DNA of 64,000 bases, taken from contig JACRBJ010000096.1 in assembly GCA_016234555.1 (NCBI GenBank), positions 28,465-92,464 on the forward strand. Reading direction: 5' to 3'. The notes beneath the pieces are model-generated. The model did not search any database and was not told the DNA's origin. It saw only the letters and a list, made by a program, of their open reading frames with translations. Below, in pieces: positions 50,797 to 59,387 of the stretch. This stretch comes from Chloroflexota bacterium (GTDB lineage: Bacteria > Chloroflexota > Anaerolineae > Anaerolineales > Villigracilaceae). Numbering within the stretch: position 1 is the stretch's first letter; every line of letters begins with the position of its first letter. Made by a program: the position numbers and the translations under genes.

Positions 50797-51799
50797 TGTT
50801 CTTTGGGTTGGCGGTGAAGGCGGCATGGAAGAGGAACTCGTGAAACGCGCGGGCATCCCATATCGCTCCATACCTGCCGCGGGCGTGCATGGCGTCGGCT
50901 TGCGCGCGCTGCCGGGCAACGTTGCGAAGTTGGCGCGCGGTGTGCTGGCTTCGCGCCGCATCCTGCGCGAGTTCAAGCCCCATGCGCTCTTCTTCACCGG
51001 CGGCTTCGTTGCCGCGCCCATGGCTGTCGCTGGCATGAACATCCCAACCGCCCTGTACGTGCCTGACATCGAACCGGGTCTGGCTCTTAAATTTTTGTCA
51101 CGTTTTGCGGATGTGATTACCGTGACTGCGGACGACTCGAGGAAGTTTTTTCCACGCTCGAAGCGAATCGTCCTCACCGGGTATCCGCTTCGCGCCGACC
51201 TCTCGAACTGGTCCCGCGACCAAGCCTTTTCCCACTTCGGGCTTGACGCTTCACTTCCCACCCTGCTGGTCACCGGCGGAAGCAAAGGCGCGCGCTCGAT
51301 CAATATGGCGCTTTTGAAGAATCTCCGCGAACTGCTGGGTGTTGCGCAAATTATTCACATCACCGGCTCACTCGATTGGGAAGTCGTCGGGAAGTCCGCG
51401 CAGGAACTTCCCGCGCAGTTGAAGTCACGCTACCACATCATGCCCTATCTGCATGAAATGGGAGCCGCCCTCGCCGCCGCCGATTTGGTCCTCTCGCGGG
51501 CGGGCGCATCCACTCTGGGCGAGTATCCGCTGTTTGGTCTGCCCGCCGTGCTGGTTCCGTATCCATATGCCTGGCGCTACCAAAAGGTCAATGCCGATTA
51601 CCTTGCCGAACGAAACGCGGCGGTTGTTTTACAGGATGAATCCTTGAACGAGAAACTTCTGGAAGTGTTGAAAGACCTCTTGCTGGATAAAAACAAACTC
51701 GAAACCATGCGCGTCGCCGCGAGGAAATTATCGCATCCCGACGCCGCAGCCATGATTGCCAGTCAACTGCTTGAACTGGCTGGAGGACAGCCCCTATGA
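50702..51799 (+). CDS. murG: UDP-GlcNAc transferase MurG (lipid II synthesis)
   Basis: A 365-residue GT28 enzyme. The GTG at 50702, eight bases after GGAGG, gives MRLLICAGGTGGGVYPALAVH with the glycine-rich loop. Later motifs are FTGGFVAAPMAVAG, LTGYPLRADL, VTGGSKGARSIN and LSRAGASTLGEYPLFGLPAVLVPYP. It turns lipid I into lipid II at the inner membrane face. Earlier in-frame ATG codons lie within ftsW but lack a better site. Confidence 0.95.
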   Translation: MRLLICAGGTGGGVYPALAVHSALTSQQPRTDVLWVGGEGGMEEELVKRAGIPYRSIPAAGVHGVGLRALPGNVAKLARGVLASRRILREFKPHALFFTGGFVAAPMAVAGMNIPTALYVPDIEPGLALKFLSRFADVITVTADDSRKFFPRSKRIVLTGYPLRADLSNWSRDQAFSHFGLDASLPTLLVTGGSKGARSINMALLKNLRELLGVAQIIHITGSLDWEVVGKSAQELPAQLKSRYHIMPYLHEMGAALAAADLVLSRAGASTLGEYPLFGLPAVLVPYPYAWRYQKVNADYLAERNAAVVLQDESLNEKLLEVLKDLLLDKNKLETMRVAARKLSHPDAAAMIASQLLELAGGQPL

Positions 51800-52344
51800 T
51801 GAGCATTGTCTACCTCTTTTGGATGTATGTCTTTCTCTTTGGCGTGATCGGCGCCATGCGCGGTTGGGCAAAGGAATTGATGGTTTCGTTCAGCGTGGTC
51901 ACCGCGCTGGCGGTCAACCTGCTGCTGTAAAAATACATTCCCCTCGTCCGCGACCTCGTCGATCCCAACCAGGTAACCCAGGACGCCCTCACCGCCCAGT
52001 TTTGGATCCGCACCCTGATTATGATCGCGCTGGTCTACTTCGGCTACCAGACCGTATCCATTTCAAGGTTTGCATCCAAAGCCATGCGCGAGCGCTTGCA
52101 GGATTCGATGTTCGGCGCGGTGCTTGGCGGCTTTAATGGCTATTTGATTGCAGGTTCGATTCTTTACTACAATCATATGGGAAACTATCCATTTCCTGCA
52201 GTTGTCAGCCGCGCCACGGACCCCGCCATCGTGCAAGCCATCGACTCAATGATGAGATACATGCCGCCGCGCTTCCTCGGCGAACCCGGCATCTACTTCG
52301 CCGTCATCATCATCCTCATCTTCATCATCGTCGTTTACATCTAG
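51796..52344 (+). pseudogene. CvpA-like membrane protein gene interrupted by in-frame TAA
   Basis: The ATG at 51796 overlaps the murG stop and opens a frame that would give about 182 residues with four membrane segments. Its N-terminus, VIGAMRGWAKELMVSFS, resembles CvpA-type proteins. Codon 45 is TAA (51928-51930), but the same frame continues without any further stop to TAG at 52342. Upstream, only 44 residues would be made. Re-initiation at the ATG at 52021 could give the last 107 residues. A single base change (for example CAA to TAA), a sequencing error or readthrough would all explain it. Confidence 0.7.
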
Positions 52345-52374
52345 CGACTATCAGACTAACGACTATCAGACTAA
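52345..52374 (+). repeat. Tandem 15-nt repeat before murC
   Basis: CGACTATCAGACTAA occurs twice head to tail between the cvpA-like stop and the murC ATG. It has no Shine-Dalgarno sequence, so murC initiation is unusual. Confidence 0.8.
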
Positions 52375-52376
52375 TC

Positions 52377-53759
52377 ATGACACGCGTTCACTTCATCGGC
52401 ATCGGAGGTTCAGGGCTTTCCGCCATCGCGCGCCTGCTCAAGGAGAGCGGCTACGAGGTGACAGGCTCCGACCGCGCGCTTTCCCCCTTTGCCATCGACC
52501 TGCAAAAGGAAGGCGTGAATATTTACGTTGGGCATCACCCGCACAACGTAAGCGGCGCGAACATCGTCATCCGTTCCTCCGCCGTTGCGGACGACAACCC
52601 CGAGGTAATCGCCGCGATGCAAAAGAGAATCCCTGTTTACAAACGCGCCGATTTCCTGGGACGTTTGATGGCAGAGCAGATGGGCATCGCGGTGGCGGGG
52701 ACTCACGGCAAAACCACCACCACCGCCATGATCGCCTGGACGCTTTACGCAATGAAGCGTGACCCGTCCTTCATTGTGGGCGGTACGCTCGGCAATTTGG
52801 GAGTCAATGCCCGCGCGGGCAAGGGCAATTACTTCGTGATCGAAGCGGACGAATACGACCGCATGTTCCTGGGACTCAAGCCGCACATTGCCGTGGTCAC
52901 CAATCTCGAACACGACCATCCCGATTGCTACCCGACCTTTGATGACATGTACTCCGCCTTCCAATCCTTCGTTGACCTGCTTCCGTCGGATGGCACACTG
53001 ATTGCCTGTGCAGAGGACGATGGCGCCGGCTCGTTGTTGTCCAGCGCCCGCCGCAAGGGATTGAACGTGATTTCCTACAGCCTGCAAAGCGAGATGACCA
53101 TCAACAGTCCGCAGTGGATGCAGGCTCGGGAAGTCAAACCAAATACGCGCGGCGGATACGATTTTTCCGCGACGACCAACGTTGGCGATGGAATGACCAG
53201 CGTTGATGTCTCCCTGCAGGTGCCTGGCGAGCACAATGTCCGCAACGCAATGGCGACGCTCTCCGTGATTGCCACACTGGGACTTTCGCTCGAGGAGGCG
53301 GCAGATGCCTTGGGCCAGTTCACAGGCACGGGACGTCGCTTCGAAGTCAAGGGCGAGGTCAAGGGTGTGACTGTCATCGACGACTATGCCCATCACCCGA
53401 CCGAAATCCGCGCCACGCTGGCGGGTGCGAAGGCTCGTTATCCCGATCGCCGCATCTGGGCGGTCTGGCAGCCTCATACCTACTCGCGCACGCAGACCCT
53501 GCTTTTCGAGTTCACGCGCGCCTTTGCCGACGCCAACGAAGTCCTCGTGACCGAGGTCTACGCTTCGCGTGAGCCTGTGCAGGATTTCTCGTCTGCCGAG
53601 GTGGTGAGCGCCATGCCGCATCCGTCCGCCCGTTACAGCGGCCTGCTGGAAGACACAACCGAATATTTGCTCAAGCACCTTCGCCCCGGCGACGTTCTGC
53701 TTGTCCTTTCCGCCGGTGATGCCGACCAGATCAGCGCGGAGGTTTTGAAAAAACTATGA
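52377..53759 (+). CDS. murC: UDP-MurNAc--L-Ala ligase MurC
   Basis: A 460-residue Mur ligase that starts the stem peptide. Motifs include HFIGIGGSGLSAIARLL, VTGSD, VAGTHGKTTTTAMI, EADEYDRMFL, NLEHDHPDCY, TGTGRRFEVKG, DDYAHHPTEIRATL and QPHTYSRTQTLL. The order and length are standard. Its stop overlaps murB by ATGA. Confidence 0.95.
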   Translation: MTRVHFIGIGGSGLSAIARLLKESGYEVTGSDRALSPFAIDLQKEGVNIYVGHHPHNVSGANIVIRSSAVADDNPEVIAAMQKRIPVYKRADFLGRLMAEQMGIAVAGTHGKTTTTAMIAWTLYAMKRDPSFIVGGTLGNLGVNARAGKGNYFVIEADEYDRMFLGLKPHIAVVTNLEHDHPDCYPTFDDMYSAFQSFVDLLPSDGTLIACAEDDGAGSLLSSARRKGLNVISYSLQSEMTINSPQWMQAREVKPNTRGGYDFSATTNVGDGMTSVDVSLQVPGEHNVRNAMATLSVIATLGLSLEEAADALGQFTGTGRRFEVKGEVKGVTVIDDYAHHPTEIRATLAGAKARYPDRRIWAVWQPHTYSRTQTLLFEFTRAFADANEVLVTEVYASREPVQDFSSAEVVSAMPHPSARYSGLLEDTTEYLLKHLRPGDVLLVLSAGDADQISAEVLKKL

Positions 53760-54673
53760 CCACTCCCGCCCGTTTTATCGATGTGTTGCGCGTCAAGTTT
53801 CGTTCCGCAGTACAGGAGAATGTCTCTCTTGCGCCGTACACATCCGCGCGCATTGGCGGTCCCGCCGATATTTTCGTCACGGTCAAATCTGCCAATGAAT
53901 TAATGGATGTAATGAAGGTACTCTGGGATTATGGAATGCCTTATTATATTCTGGGCAGCGGCTCGAACACCCTCGTCAGCGACAAAGGGGTGCGCGGCGT
54001 GGTGGTTCTGGACCGGGCGAAGGATGTCCGCTTCGAGGAGGGCGACCAGCCCACAGTTTGGAGCGAAGCGGGAGTCATCCTCAGCAACTTGTCGAACCGC
54101 TGCGCGTCCAAAGGATTCTCCGGCCTGGAGTGGGCGGCGACAGTCCCCGGCACAGTGGGCGGCGCGGTCTACGGCAATGCCGGCGCATTCGACGGCGACA
54201 TGTCTGCCAATTTGATTTGGGCTGATGTATTGACAAAGAACGGACGCGAGAAGTTATCTGTTGAACAAATGGCGTATGGTTATCGCACAAGCGTCTTGAA
54301 ACGCAGTGAGATGAAGGCAATAGTACTTTCGGCTATGTTGAGGTTAAAAAATGCAAGCAGTGTGGAAGTGTCTGCTAAAATCAGCGAATTCAGCGAACGC
54401 CGAAGATCCGCGCAGCCGCCCGGTGCGAGCATGGGTTCCATGTTCAAAAATCCTGCGGGTGATCATGCGGGACGTTTGATCGAAGCCGCGGGTCTCAAAG
54501 GGACTCGCATCGGCAACGCTGAGATCAGCACGAAACACGCAAACTTTTTCATCAACCATGGTGAGACCCGCGCAAGTGATGTCCGCGAGTTGATAGATTT
54601 AACCCGCAATACGGTGAAACAAAAATTTGGTGTTGAACTTGAATTGGAAGTTGAATTGATTGGAGAATGGTAA
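53756..54673 (+). CDS. murB: UDP-N-acetylenolpyruvoylglucosamine reductase MurB
   Basis: A 305-residue FAD enzyme that reduces enolpyruvyl-UDP-GlcNAc to UDP-MurNAc. Motifs seen are YTSARIGGPADIFV, ILGSGSNTLVSDKGVRGVV, GLEWAATVPGTVGGAVYGNAGAF, YRTSVLKR, PPGASMGSMFKNPAGDHAGRLIEAAGLKG and HANFFINHG. It is the short (type II) form lacking the E. coli extra domain. It is coupled to murC by ATGA and followed closely by ddl. Confidence 0.95.
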   Translation: MTTPARFIDVLRVKFRSAVQENVSLAPYTSARIGGPADIFVTVKSANELMDVMKVLWDYGMPYYILGSGSNTLVSDKGVRGVVVLDRAKDVRFEEGDQPTVWSEAGVILSNLSNRCASKGFSGLEWAATVPGTVGGAVYGNAGAFDGDMSANLIWADVLTKNGREKLSVEQMAYGYRTSVLKRSEMKAIVLSAMLRLKNASSVEVSAKISEFSERRRSAQPPGASMGSMFKNPAGDHAGRLIEAAGLKGTRIGNAEISTKHANFFINHGETRASDVRELIDLTRNTVKQKFGVELELEVELIGEW

Positions 54674-54674
54674 C

Positions 54675-55790
54675 TTGAAGAAGCTTCGCGTTGCAGTTTT
54701 ATTCGGTGGTCGTTCCGGTGAACATGATGTGTCACTGATGTCCGCGCGTTCCGTGCTTGGAGCATTGGATCCGCAGCGGTATGAAGTGATTCAGATTGGC
54801 GTCACCCTGGATGGCAACTGGCTGACTGGCGCGAATACGCTGGATGCCTTCGATAGGAAGGACTTTGCCAGCCTGACTTCGGTCATTCCTCCAACAGAGC
54901 CCGCCGCCCGCCAGTCCCTGTATATCGCCCGCTCCACGAAGATGGGTGACAAACTCGAAACCCTCTCAGGCGTGGATGTCTTCTTCCCCGTCCTGCATGG
55001 ACCCTTCGGTGAGGACGGCACGATGCAGGGATTGTTCGAACTGGCGGATGCTGCTTACGTGGGCGCAGGCGTGGCTGGTTCCTCCGTCGGCATGGACAAG
55101 GGCATCTTCAAGGATGTGATGCGGGCGAACGGAATCCCGATTGTCGAATCCATGCTCATCCTGCGCACCGACCTCGAGAAGAACATGAACGCTGTCATCG
55201 AGAAAATCGAGAAGATGGGCGAGTATCCCTTCTTTGCCAAACCCGCCAATCTCGGCTCCTCGGTGGGAATCAGCAAATGCAATTCCCGTTCGGACTTGAG
55301 CGAAGGCTTGATGGAAGCCGCCCGCTTCGACCGCCGCCTCATTGTAGAAAAAGGCGCGCGCAACGCCCGCGAGATCGAAGTCAGCGTGCTGGGAAATGAA
55401 GAGCCGCAAGCCTCCGTCTGCGGTGAAGTTTTGCCGAGCCGCGAGTTCTACTCCTATGAGTCAAAATATATTGATGGGACTTCTGGATTGCTCATCCCCG
55501 CCCAGCTGCCGGCCGAAGTCAGCGACAAAATCCGCGAGTATGCCATCCGCGCCTACAAAGCCATCGACTGCGCCGGCATGGCGCGCGCCGATTTCTTTGT
55601 GGACGGCAAAACGAATCAAATCTATTTGAACGAGTTGAACACGCTGCCGGGCTTCACGTCCATCAGCATGTACCCGAAGTTGTGGCAGGCAAGCGGCTTG
55701 ACCTATCCCCAACTGGTCGACCGGCTGATCGGGCTTGCCCTCGAACGCAAGGCGCAGCGTGACCGCACCGAACACCGGAGGACGATGTGA
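54675..55790 (+). CDS. ddl: D-alanine--D-alanine ligase
   Basis: A 371-residue ATP-grasp ligase. I place the start at the TTG at 54675 (MKKLRVAVLFGGRSGEHDVSL), nine bases after GGAG, two bases past the murB stop; another TTG at 54660 would overlap murB. Motifs are FPVLHGPFGEDGTMQGL, GSSVGMDKG, FAKPANLGSSVGISK, EIEVSVLGNEE and YLNELNTLPGFTSISMYPK. The Tyr/Phe position that governs D-Ala against D-lactate specificity would need alignment. Confidence 0.94.
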   Translation: MKKLRVAVLFGGRSGEHDVSLMSARSVLGALDPQRYEVIQIGVTLDGNWLTGANTLDAFDRKDFASLTSVIPPTEPAARQSLYIARSTKMGDKLETLSGVDVFFPVLHGPFGEDGTMQGLFELADAAYVGAGVAGSSVGMDKGIFKDVMRANGIPIVESMLILRTDLEKNMNAVIEKIEKMGEYPFFAKPANLGSSVGISKCNSRSDLSEGLMEAARFDRRLIVEKGARNAREIEVSVLGNEEPQASVCGEVLPSREFYSYESKYIDGTSGLLIPAQLPAEVSDKIREYAIRAYKAIDCAGMARADFFVDGKTNQIYLNELNTLPGFTSISMYPKLWQASGLTYPQLVDRLIGLALERKAQRDRTEHRRTM

Positions 55791-56779
55791 GCGAGAAGAA
55801 GGAATTGACTCGCGCCGAGATCGCCCGCCAGCGCCGCGCCCAACGCGCCGCGAAGGAACTGGCACAGGCGACCAAACGCGCCGTCAAACCTGCTGTACCG
55901 GTTTCCTCCCGCGTTTCCGCGCCCGATCCCGATGGGACCCGTCGGCGGACCCCGCGACAGTTCAACATCGCGCTGGGCATGCCGGATGTTCATTTGCACA
56001 GACCCTCGGCTTCGCGTTTCTTTACCGGCTGGCGGATTGGCTCCATCTTTATCGTCATCTTGCTTGGCGTGGCGCTTTACCTTTCGCTGTCCCTGCCTTA
56101 TTTCCGCGTCCCAAGCATCACCCTGCTTGGCAACAACCGTCTGACCCGCGAGGAAATCGAAGGGGTGACGGGCGTGATGGGTCAATCCATTTTCATGGTT
56201 CAGCCCGACGAAGTGGAAACCCGCCTGCGGATGAATTTTCCCGAATTGCTTTTGGCGCAGGTCGATGTTTATCTGCCGAACCACGTTTACGTCACGATGA
56301 CCGAACGCGAACCGGTCATCCTCTGGCAGCAGGATGAAGGCTACACGTGGATCGACTCAACTGGAGTGGCGTTCCGCCCACGGGCAGACGTCCCGGGGCT
56401 GGTCCCGGTCAAAGGGCTGGTCACTCCGCCTCCGGGTTCGGCTCCGCTGGATGATCCGCTCAGCCCGACGCCATACATGCAGCAGGAACTCGTGGATTCG
56501 ATCCTCCTCCTTGCCCCGCACGTGCCAGCCGACACGACGATGGTTTTTGACCGCGCCTTTGGGCTTGGCTGGACCGACGCCCGCGGCTGGAAGGCGTTCT
56601 TCGGCACGACAGCGAAGGACATGCCTTTGAAGATTCGTGTTTATCAATCGCTGGTGGACTCGCTTGTCAGTCGCGGCGTGTCCCCCACGTTGATTAATGT
56701 CATGTATCCCGATGCGCCGTTTTATCGCGCGGCGACAGTCGAAGAAGAAGATCAGATTTCACTGAACAGCGGACAGTAA
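55787..56779 (+). CDS. ftsQ: Cell division protein FtsQ
   Basis: A 330-residue bitopic protein, starting at the GTG that overlaps the last codon and stop of ddl, with GGAGG seven bases upstream. A long basic cytoplasmic region (about 85 residues, RQRRAQRAAKELAQATKR) is followed by a membrane helix (about 86-105). Then come a POTRA domain (FRVPSITLLGNNRLTREEIE) and a beta domain with EREPVILWQQ. It bridges early and late divisome proteins. Confidence 0.9.
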   Translation: MSEKKELTRAEIARQRRAQRAAKELAQATKRAVKPAVPVSSRVSAPDPDGTRRRTPRQFNIALGMPDVHLHRPSASRFFTGWRIGSIFIVILLGVALYLSLSLPYFRVPSITLLGNNRLTREEIEGVTGVMGQSIFMVQPDEVETRLRMNFPELLLAQVDVYLPNHVYVTMTEREPVILWQQDEGYTWIDSTGVAFRPRADVPGLVPVKGLVTPPPGSAPLDDPLSPTPYMQQELVDSILLLAPHVPADTTMVFDRAFGLGWTDARGWKAFFGTTAKDMPLKIRVYQSLVDSLVSRGVSPTLINVMYPDAPFYRAATVEEEDQISLNSGQ

Positions 56780-56783
56780 TTCG

Positions 56784-58028
56784 ATGGACGAGATTGTTGT
56801 TGGTATCGACGTAGGCACGACGAAGGTTTGCACCCTGGTTGGACGGGTGGAGGACGAAAGTTCCATCCGCATCCTTGGCGTGGGCATCGAACCTTCGGAC
56901 GGAATCCGCAAGGGAATCATTGTGGATTTGGCGGCTGCGTCGAAGGCCATCAAGCGCTCGGTCGAAAAAGCTGAAGGCACTTCCGGTTTGGAAATCACCA
57001 CCGCAATGGTCAGCCTGGCGGGCGCGCACGTTTCATCGATCAACAGCCGCGGCGCGACCGGCGTGCCCGGCGGAATCATCACTGCCGACGACATCGCCCG
57101 CGCGCTGGAACAGGCTCAGGCGGTTGCCATCCCGTATGACCGCGAGATTGTGCACGTCATCCAGCGCGGCATGACCGTGGACGGGCAGGAAGGCGTCCGC
57201 ACCCCGGTTGGGATGCATGGCTACAAGGTCGAAGTTGAGACCCATATCATCACCGCGGCTGGGGCAACCGTGGATAATCTCCGTCAGTGCGTTGGCGCGG
57301 CGGGAGTGAACATCCAGCAGTTCGTTTTGAATCCGCTTGCCTCGGCGGAAGTGGTGCTGACCGAGCAGGAACGCCAAATGGGGGTGGCGGTCTGTGACAT
57401 CGGCGGCGGCACCACCGATCTGGCGATCTACGTCGATGGCGATGTCTGGCACACGATGGTGCTTGCCGTCGGCGGCAACCACCTCACGCAGGATATTGCC
57501 CACGGTTTGCGCCTGCCCACCTCACAAGCTGAGGAAGTGAAAAAGCAGCAGGGTCACGCGCTCCGCTCCGAGGTCGGCAGCGAGGAGTATTTCTCCATCC
57601 GTCCGTTTGGCGAAGACAACGATGTCCGCATCAACCGCCAGGACCTGGCGCACATCATCGAAGCCCGCACCGGGGAAATCTTCGACCTGATCATGCAGGA
57701 GATCAAACGCTCCGGCTACGATGGCTTGCTCCCCGCAGGCATGGTATTGACGGGCGGCACTTCGGCTTTGCCCGGCATCAAGCGGGTCGCCAGTGAAGCG
57801 TTGGGCATGCCCGTGCGGACCGCCCAGCCCGAAAACCTGACCGGGCTGGTGGACAAACTTGGTTCACCCGCCTATTCCACAAGCGTCGGCTTGCTGCGTT
57901 GGGCAGCCACGATGCGACAGCACGATATTGTTGTTTCAAGCGAGAGCAGAAATCGACGCAGGTCGAGAGGAGAAAAAAGTATGGATTTTGACGCAGTTAA
58001 AAATTGGATGAAACGCTTGCTGCCATAG
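56784..58028 (+). CDS. ftsA: Cell division protein FtsA
   Basis: A 414-residue actin-like ATPase that tethers FtsZ to the membrane. Motifs include VGIDVGTTKVCTLVG (phosphate 1), AVCDIGGGTTDLAIYVDG (phosphate 2), AVGGNHLTQDIAHGL and VLTGGTSALPGI (adenosine). After a basic linker, the C-terminal DAVKNWMKRLLP is the amphipathic membrane-targeting helix. It lies 4 bases after ftsQ. Confidence 0.96.
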   Translation: MDEIVVGIDVGTTKVCTLVGRVEDESSIRILGVGIEPSDGIRKGIIVDLAAASKAIKRSVEKAEGTSGLEITTAMVSLAGAHVSSINSRGATGVPGGIITADDIARALEQAQAVAIPYDREIVHVIQRGMTVDGQEGVRTPVGMHGYKVEVETHIITAAGATVDNLRQCVGAAGVNIQQFVLNPLASAEVVLTEQERQMGVAVCDIGGGTTDLAIYVDGDVWHTMVLAVGGNHLTQDIAHGLRLPTSQAEEVKKQQGHALRSEVGSEEYFSIRPFGEDNDVRINRQDLAHIIEARTGEIFDLIMQEIKRSGYDGLLPAGMVLTGGTSALPGIKRVASEALGMPVRTAQPENLTGLVDKLGSPAYSTSVGLLRWAATMRQHDIVVSSESRNRRRSRGEKSMDFDAVKNWMKRLLP

Positions 58029-58040
58029 TAGAGATTGGAG

Positions 58041-58061
58041 ATTGGTAATTGAATTACCAAT
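58041..58061. repeat. Palindrome ATTGGTAATT-G-AATTACCAAT
   Basis: Perfect 10-bp arms surround one base in the 117-base ftsA-ftsZ gap, within an AT-rich stretch with the repeated motifs GAGATTGGAGATTGG and TTTACCAATTTACC. It ends well before the ftsZ ribosome binding site. Confidence 0.7.
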
Positions 58062-58145
58062 GTACCAGTCACTATTTACCAATTTACCCTTTTAAAAATC
58101 GTCATTCTCGTTTAAGATTTGGCATATTCCTGCCAGGAGGAACAA

Positions 58146-59324
58146 ATGGACTCGAACAAAAGAATTCAGAATTCCGAAGCCTTCGCCCGCATCAAAGTGA
58201 TCGGTGTGGGCGGCGGCGGACAGAACGCCGTCAACCGCATGATGGAGGAAGGCATCCAGGGCGTTGAATTCATCGTCGCCAATACCGACGCCCAGGCGTT
58301 GACGCTTTCGCGCGCGCCGATTCGCGTGCGCCTCGGCGACAAGCTTACGCGCGGGCTTGGCGCCGGTGGCGACCCCGAAGTTGGTCGCAAAGCCGCGGAA
58401 GAATCATCTGATGAACTCTACAATGTGCTCAAAGGCGCGGACATGGTCTTCGTCACTGCAGGCATGGGCGGCGGTACAGGCACGGGCGCGGCTCCCATCG
58501 TGTCGCAGGTCGCCAAGGAATGCGGCGCGCTGACCATCGGCGTGGTGACTCGTCCCTTCACCTTTGAAGGCGGCAAGCGCACGCAGTCAGCCGAAGCGGG
58601 TGTGGCCAAAATGAAGGAACACGCGCACACGTTGATCTCGATCCCCAATGACCGTTTGCTCCAACTGGCGGACAAAAAGTCATCCCTGCAGGACGCCTTC
58701 CGCATGGCGGATGAAGTGCTGCATCAGGGCATTCAAGGCATCTCCGAACTCATCACCATTCCCGGTTTGATCAACCTTGACTTTGCCGACGTGAAAACCA
58801 TCATGTCTGAGGGTGGCGCGGCGCTGATGGCTGTGGGTCGCGGCTCCGGCGACGACCGCGCCAAGACCGCGGCGGAGCAGGCGATCTCCAGCCAGTTGCT
58901 CGACATCACCATCGACGGCGCGCGCGGCGTGCTCTTCAACGTGACCGGCGGTCCCAACATGACCCTCTTCGAGGTCAACCAGGCGGCGGCGATCATCCGC
59001 GAGACGGCGCACCCCGATGTCAACCTGATCTTCGGCGCGGTCATCGATCCCGAAATGGGCGACGAGATCCGCTGTACGGTCATCGCCACCGGCTTCGAGC
59101 GCACCGGCGTCCCGCGCCGCGCGTTGGAACGCACCCTGCGCAACGAACCCCATTCCTCCCGCGCCGGTTCGATGCCGCTGAATACCTCCTCCTTCAGCCG
59201 CCCGCTCGAATCGGTTAGCGTTGGCGCGGAACACAAGCCGCACTCCGAATCGAAGTCCGCGTCCCAGCCTGTGACTCACACCGACGACCTCGATATCCCA
59301 ACCTTCCTGCGGAACAGGCGATAA
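58146..59324 (+). CDS. ftsZ: Cell division protein FtsZ
   Basis: A 392-residue tubulin-like GTPase that forms the division ring. The start at 58146 follows CAGGAGG. Motifs are VGGGGQNAVNRMM, the tubulin signature GGGTGTGAAPI (about 102-112), RPFTFEGGKR, TIPGLINLDFADVKTIM and the T7 region NLIFGAVIDPEMGD. The linker is variable. The C-terminal peptide DLDIPTFLRNRR is the docking site for FtsA and SepF. Last gene of the dcw run. Confidence 0.97.
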   Translation: MDSNKRIQNSEAFARIKVIGVGGGGQNAVNRMMEEGIQGVEFIVANTDAQALTLSRAPIRVRLGDKLTRGLGAGGDPEVGRKAAEESSDELYNVLKGADMVFVTAGMGGGTGTGAAPIVSQVAKECGALTIGVVTRPFTFEGGKRTQSAEAGVAKMKEHAHTLISIPNDRLLQLADKKSSLQDAFRMADEVLHQGIQGISELITIPGLINLDFADVKTIMSEGGAALMAVGRGSGDDRAKTAAEQAISSQLLDITIDGARGVLFNVTGGPNMTLFEVNQAAAIIRETAHPDVNLIFGAVIDPEMGDEIRCTVIATGFERTGVPRRALERTLRNEPHSSRAGSMPLNTSSFSRPLESVSVGAEHKPHSESKSASQPVTHTDDLDIPTFLRNRR

Positions 59325-59349
59325 ACTTCCGAAAACGAGAATGATGACG

Positions 59350-59387
59350 AAAAGCCCCCAAAGGTTTCTGTGCCTTTGGGGGCTTTT
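59350..59387. terminator. Terminator at the end of the dcw cluster
   Basis: A perfect 15-bp stem AAAAGCCCCCAAAGG / CCTTTGGGGGCTTTT with an 8-base loop. It lies between ftsZ and the convergent esterase gene and works in both directions. Confidence 0.9.

Noticed and set aside
52410..53678. A 422-codon minus-strand frame opposite murC
   Set aside because: Same cause: it lies wholly inside a certain gene and has low-complexity His/Arg-rich sequence without family motifs.
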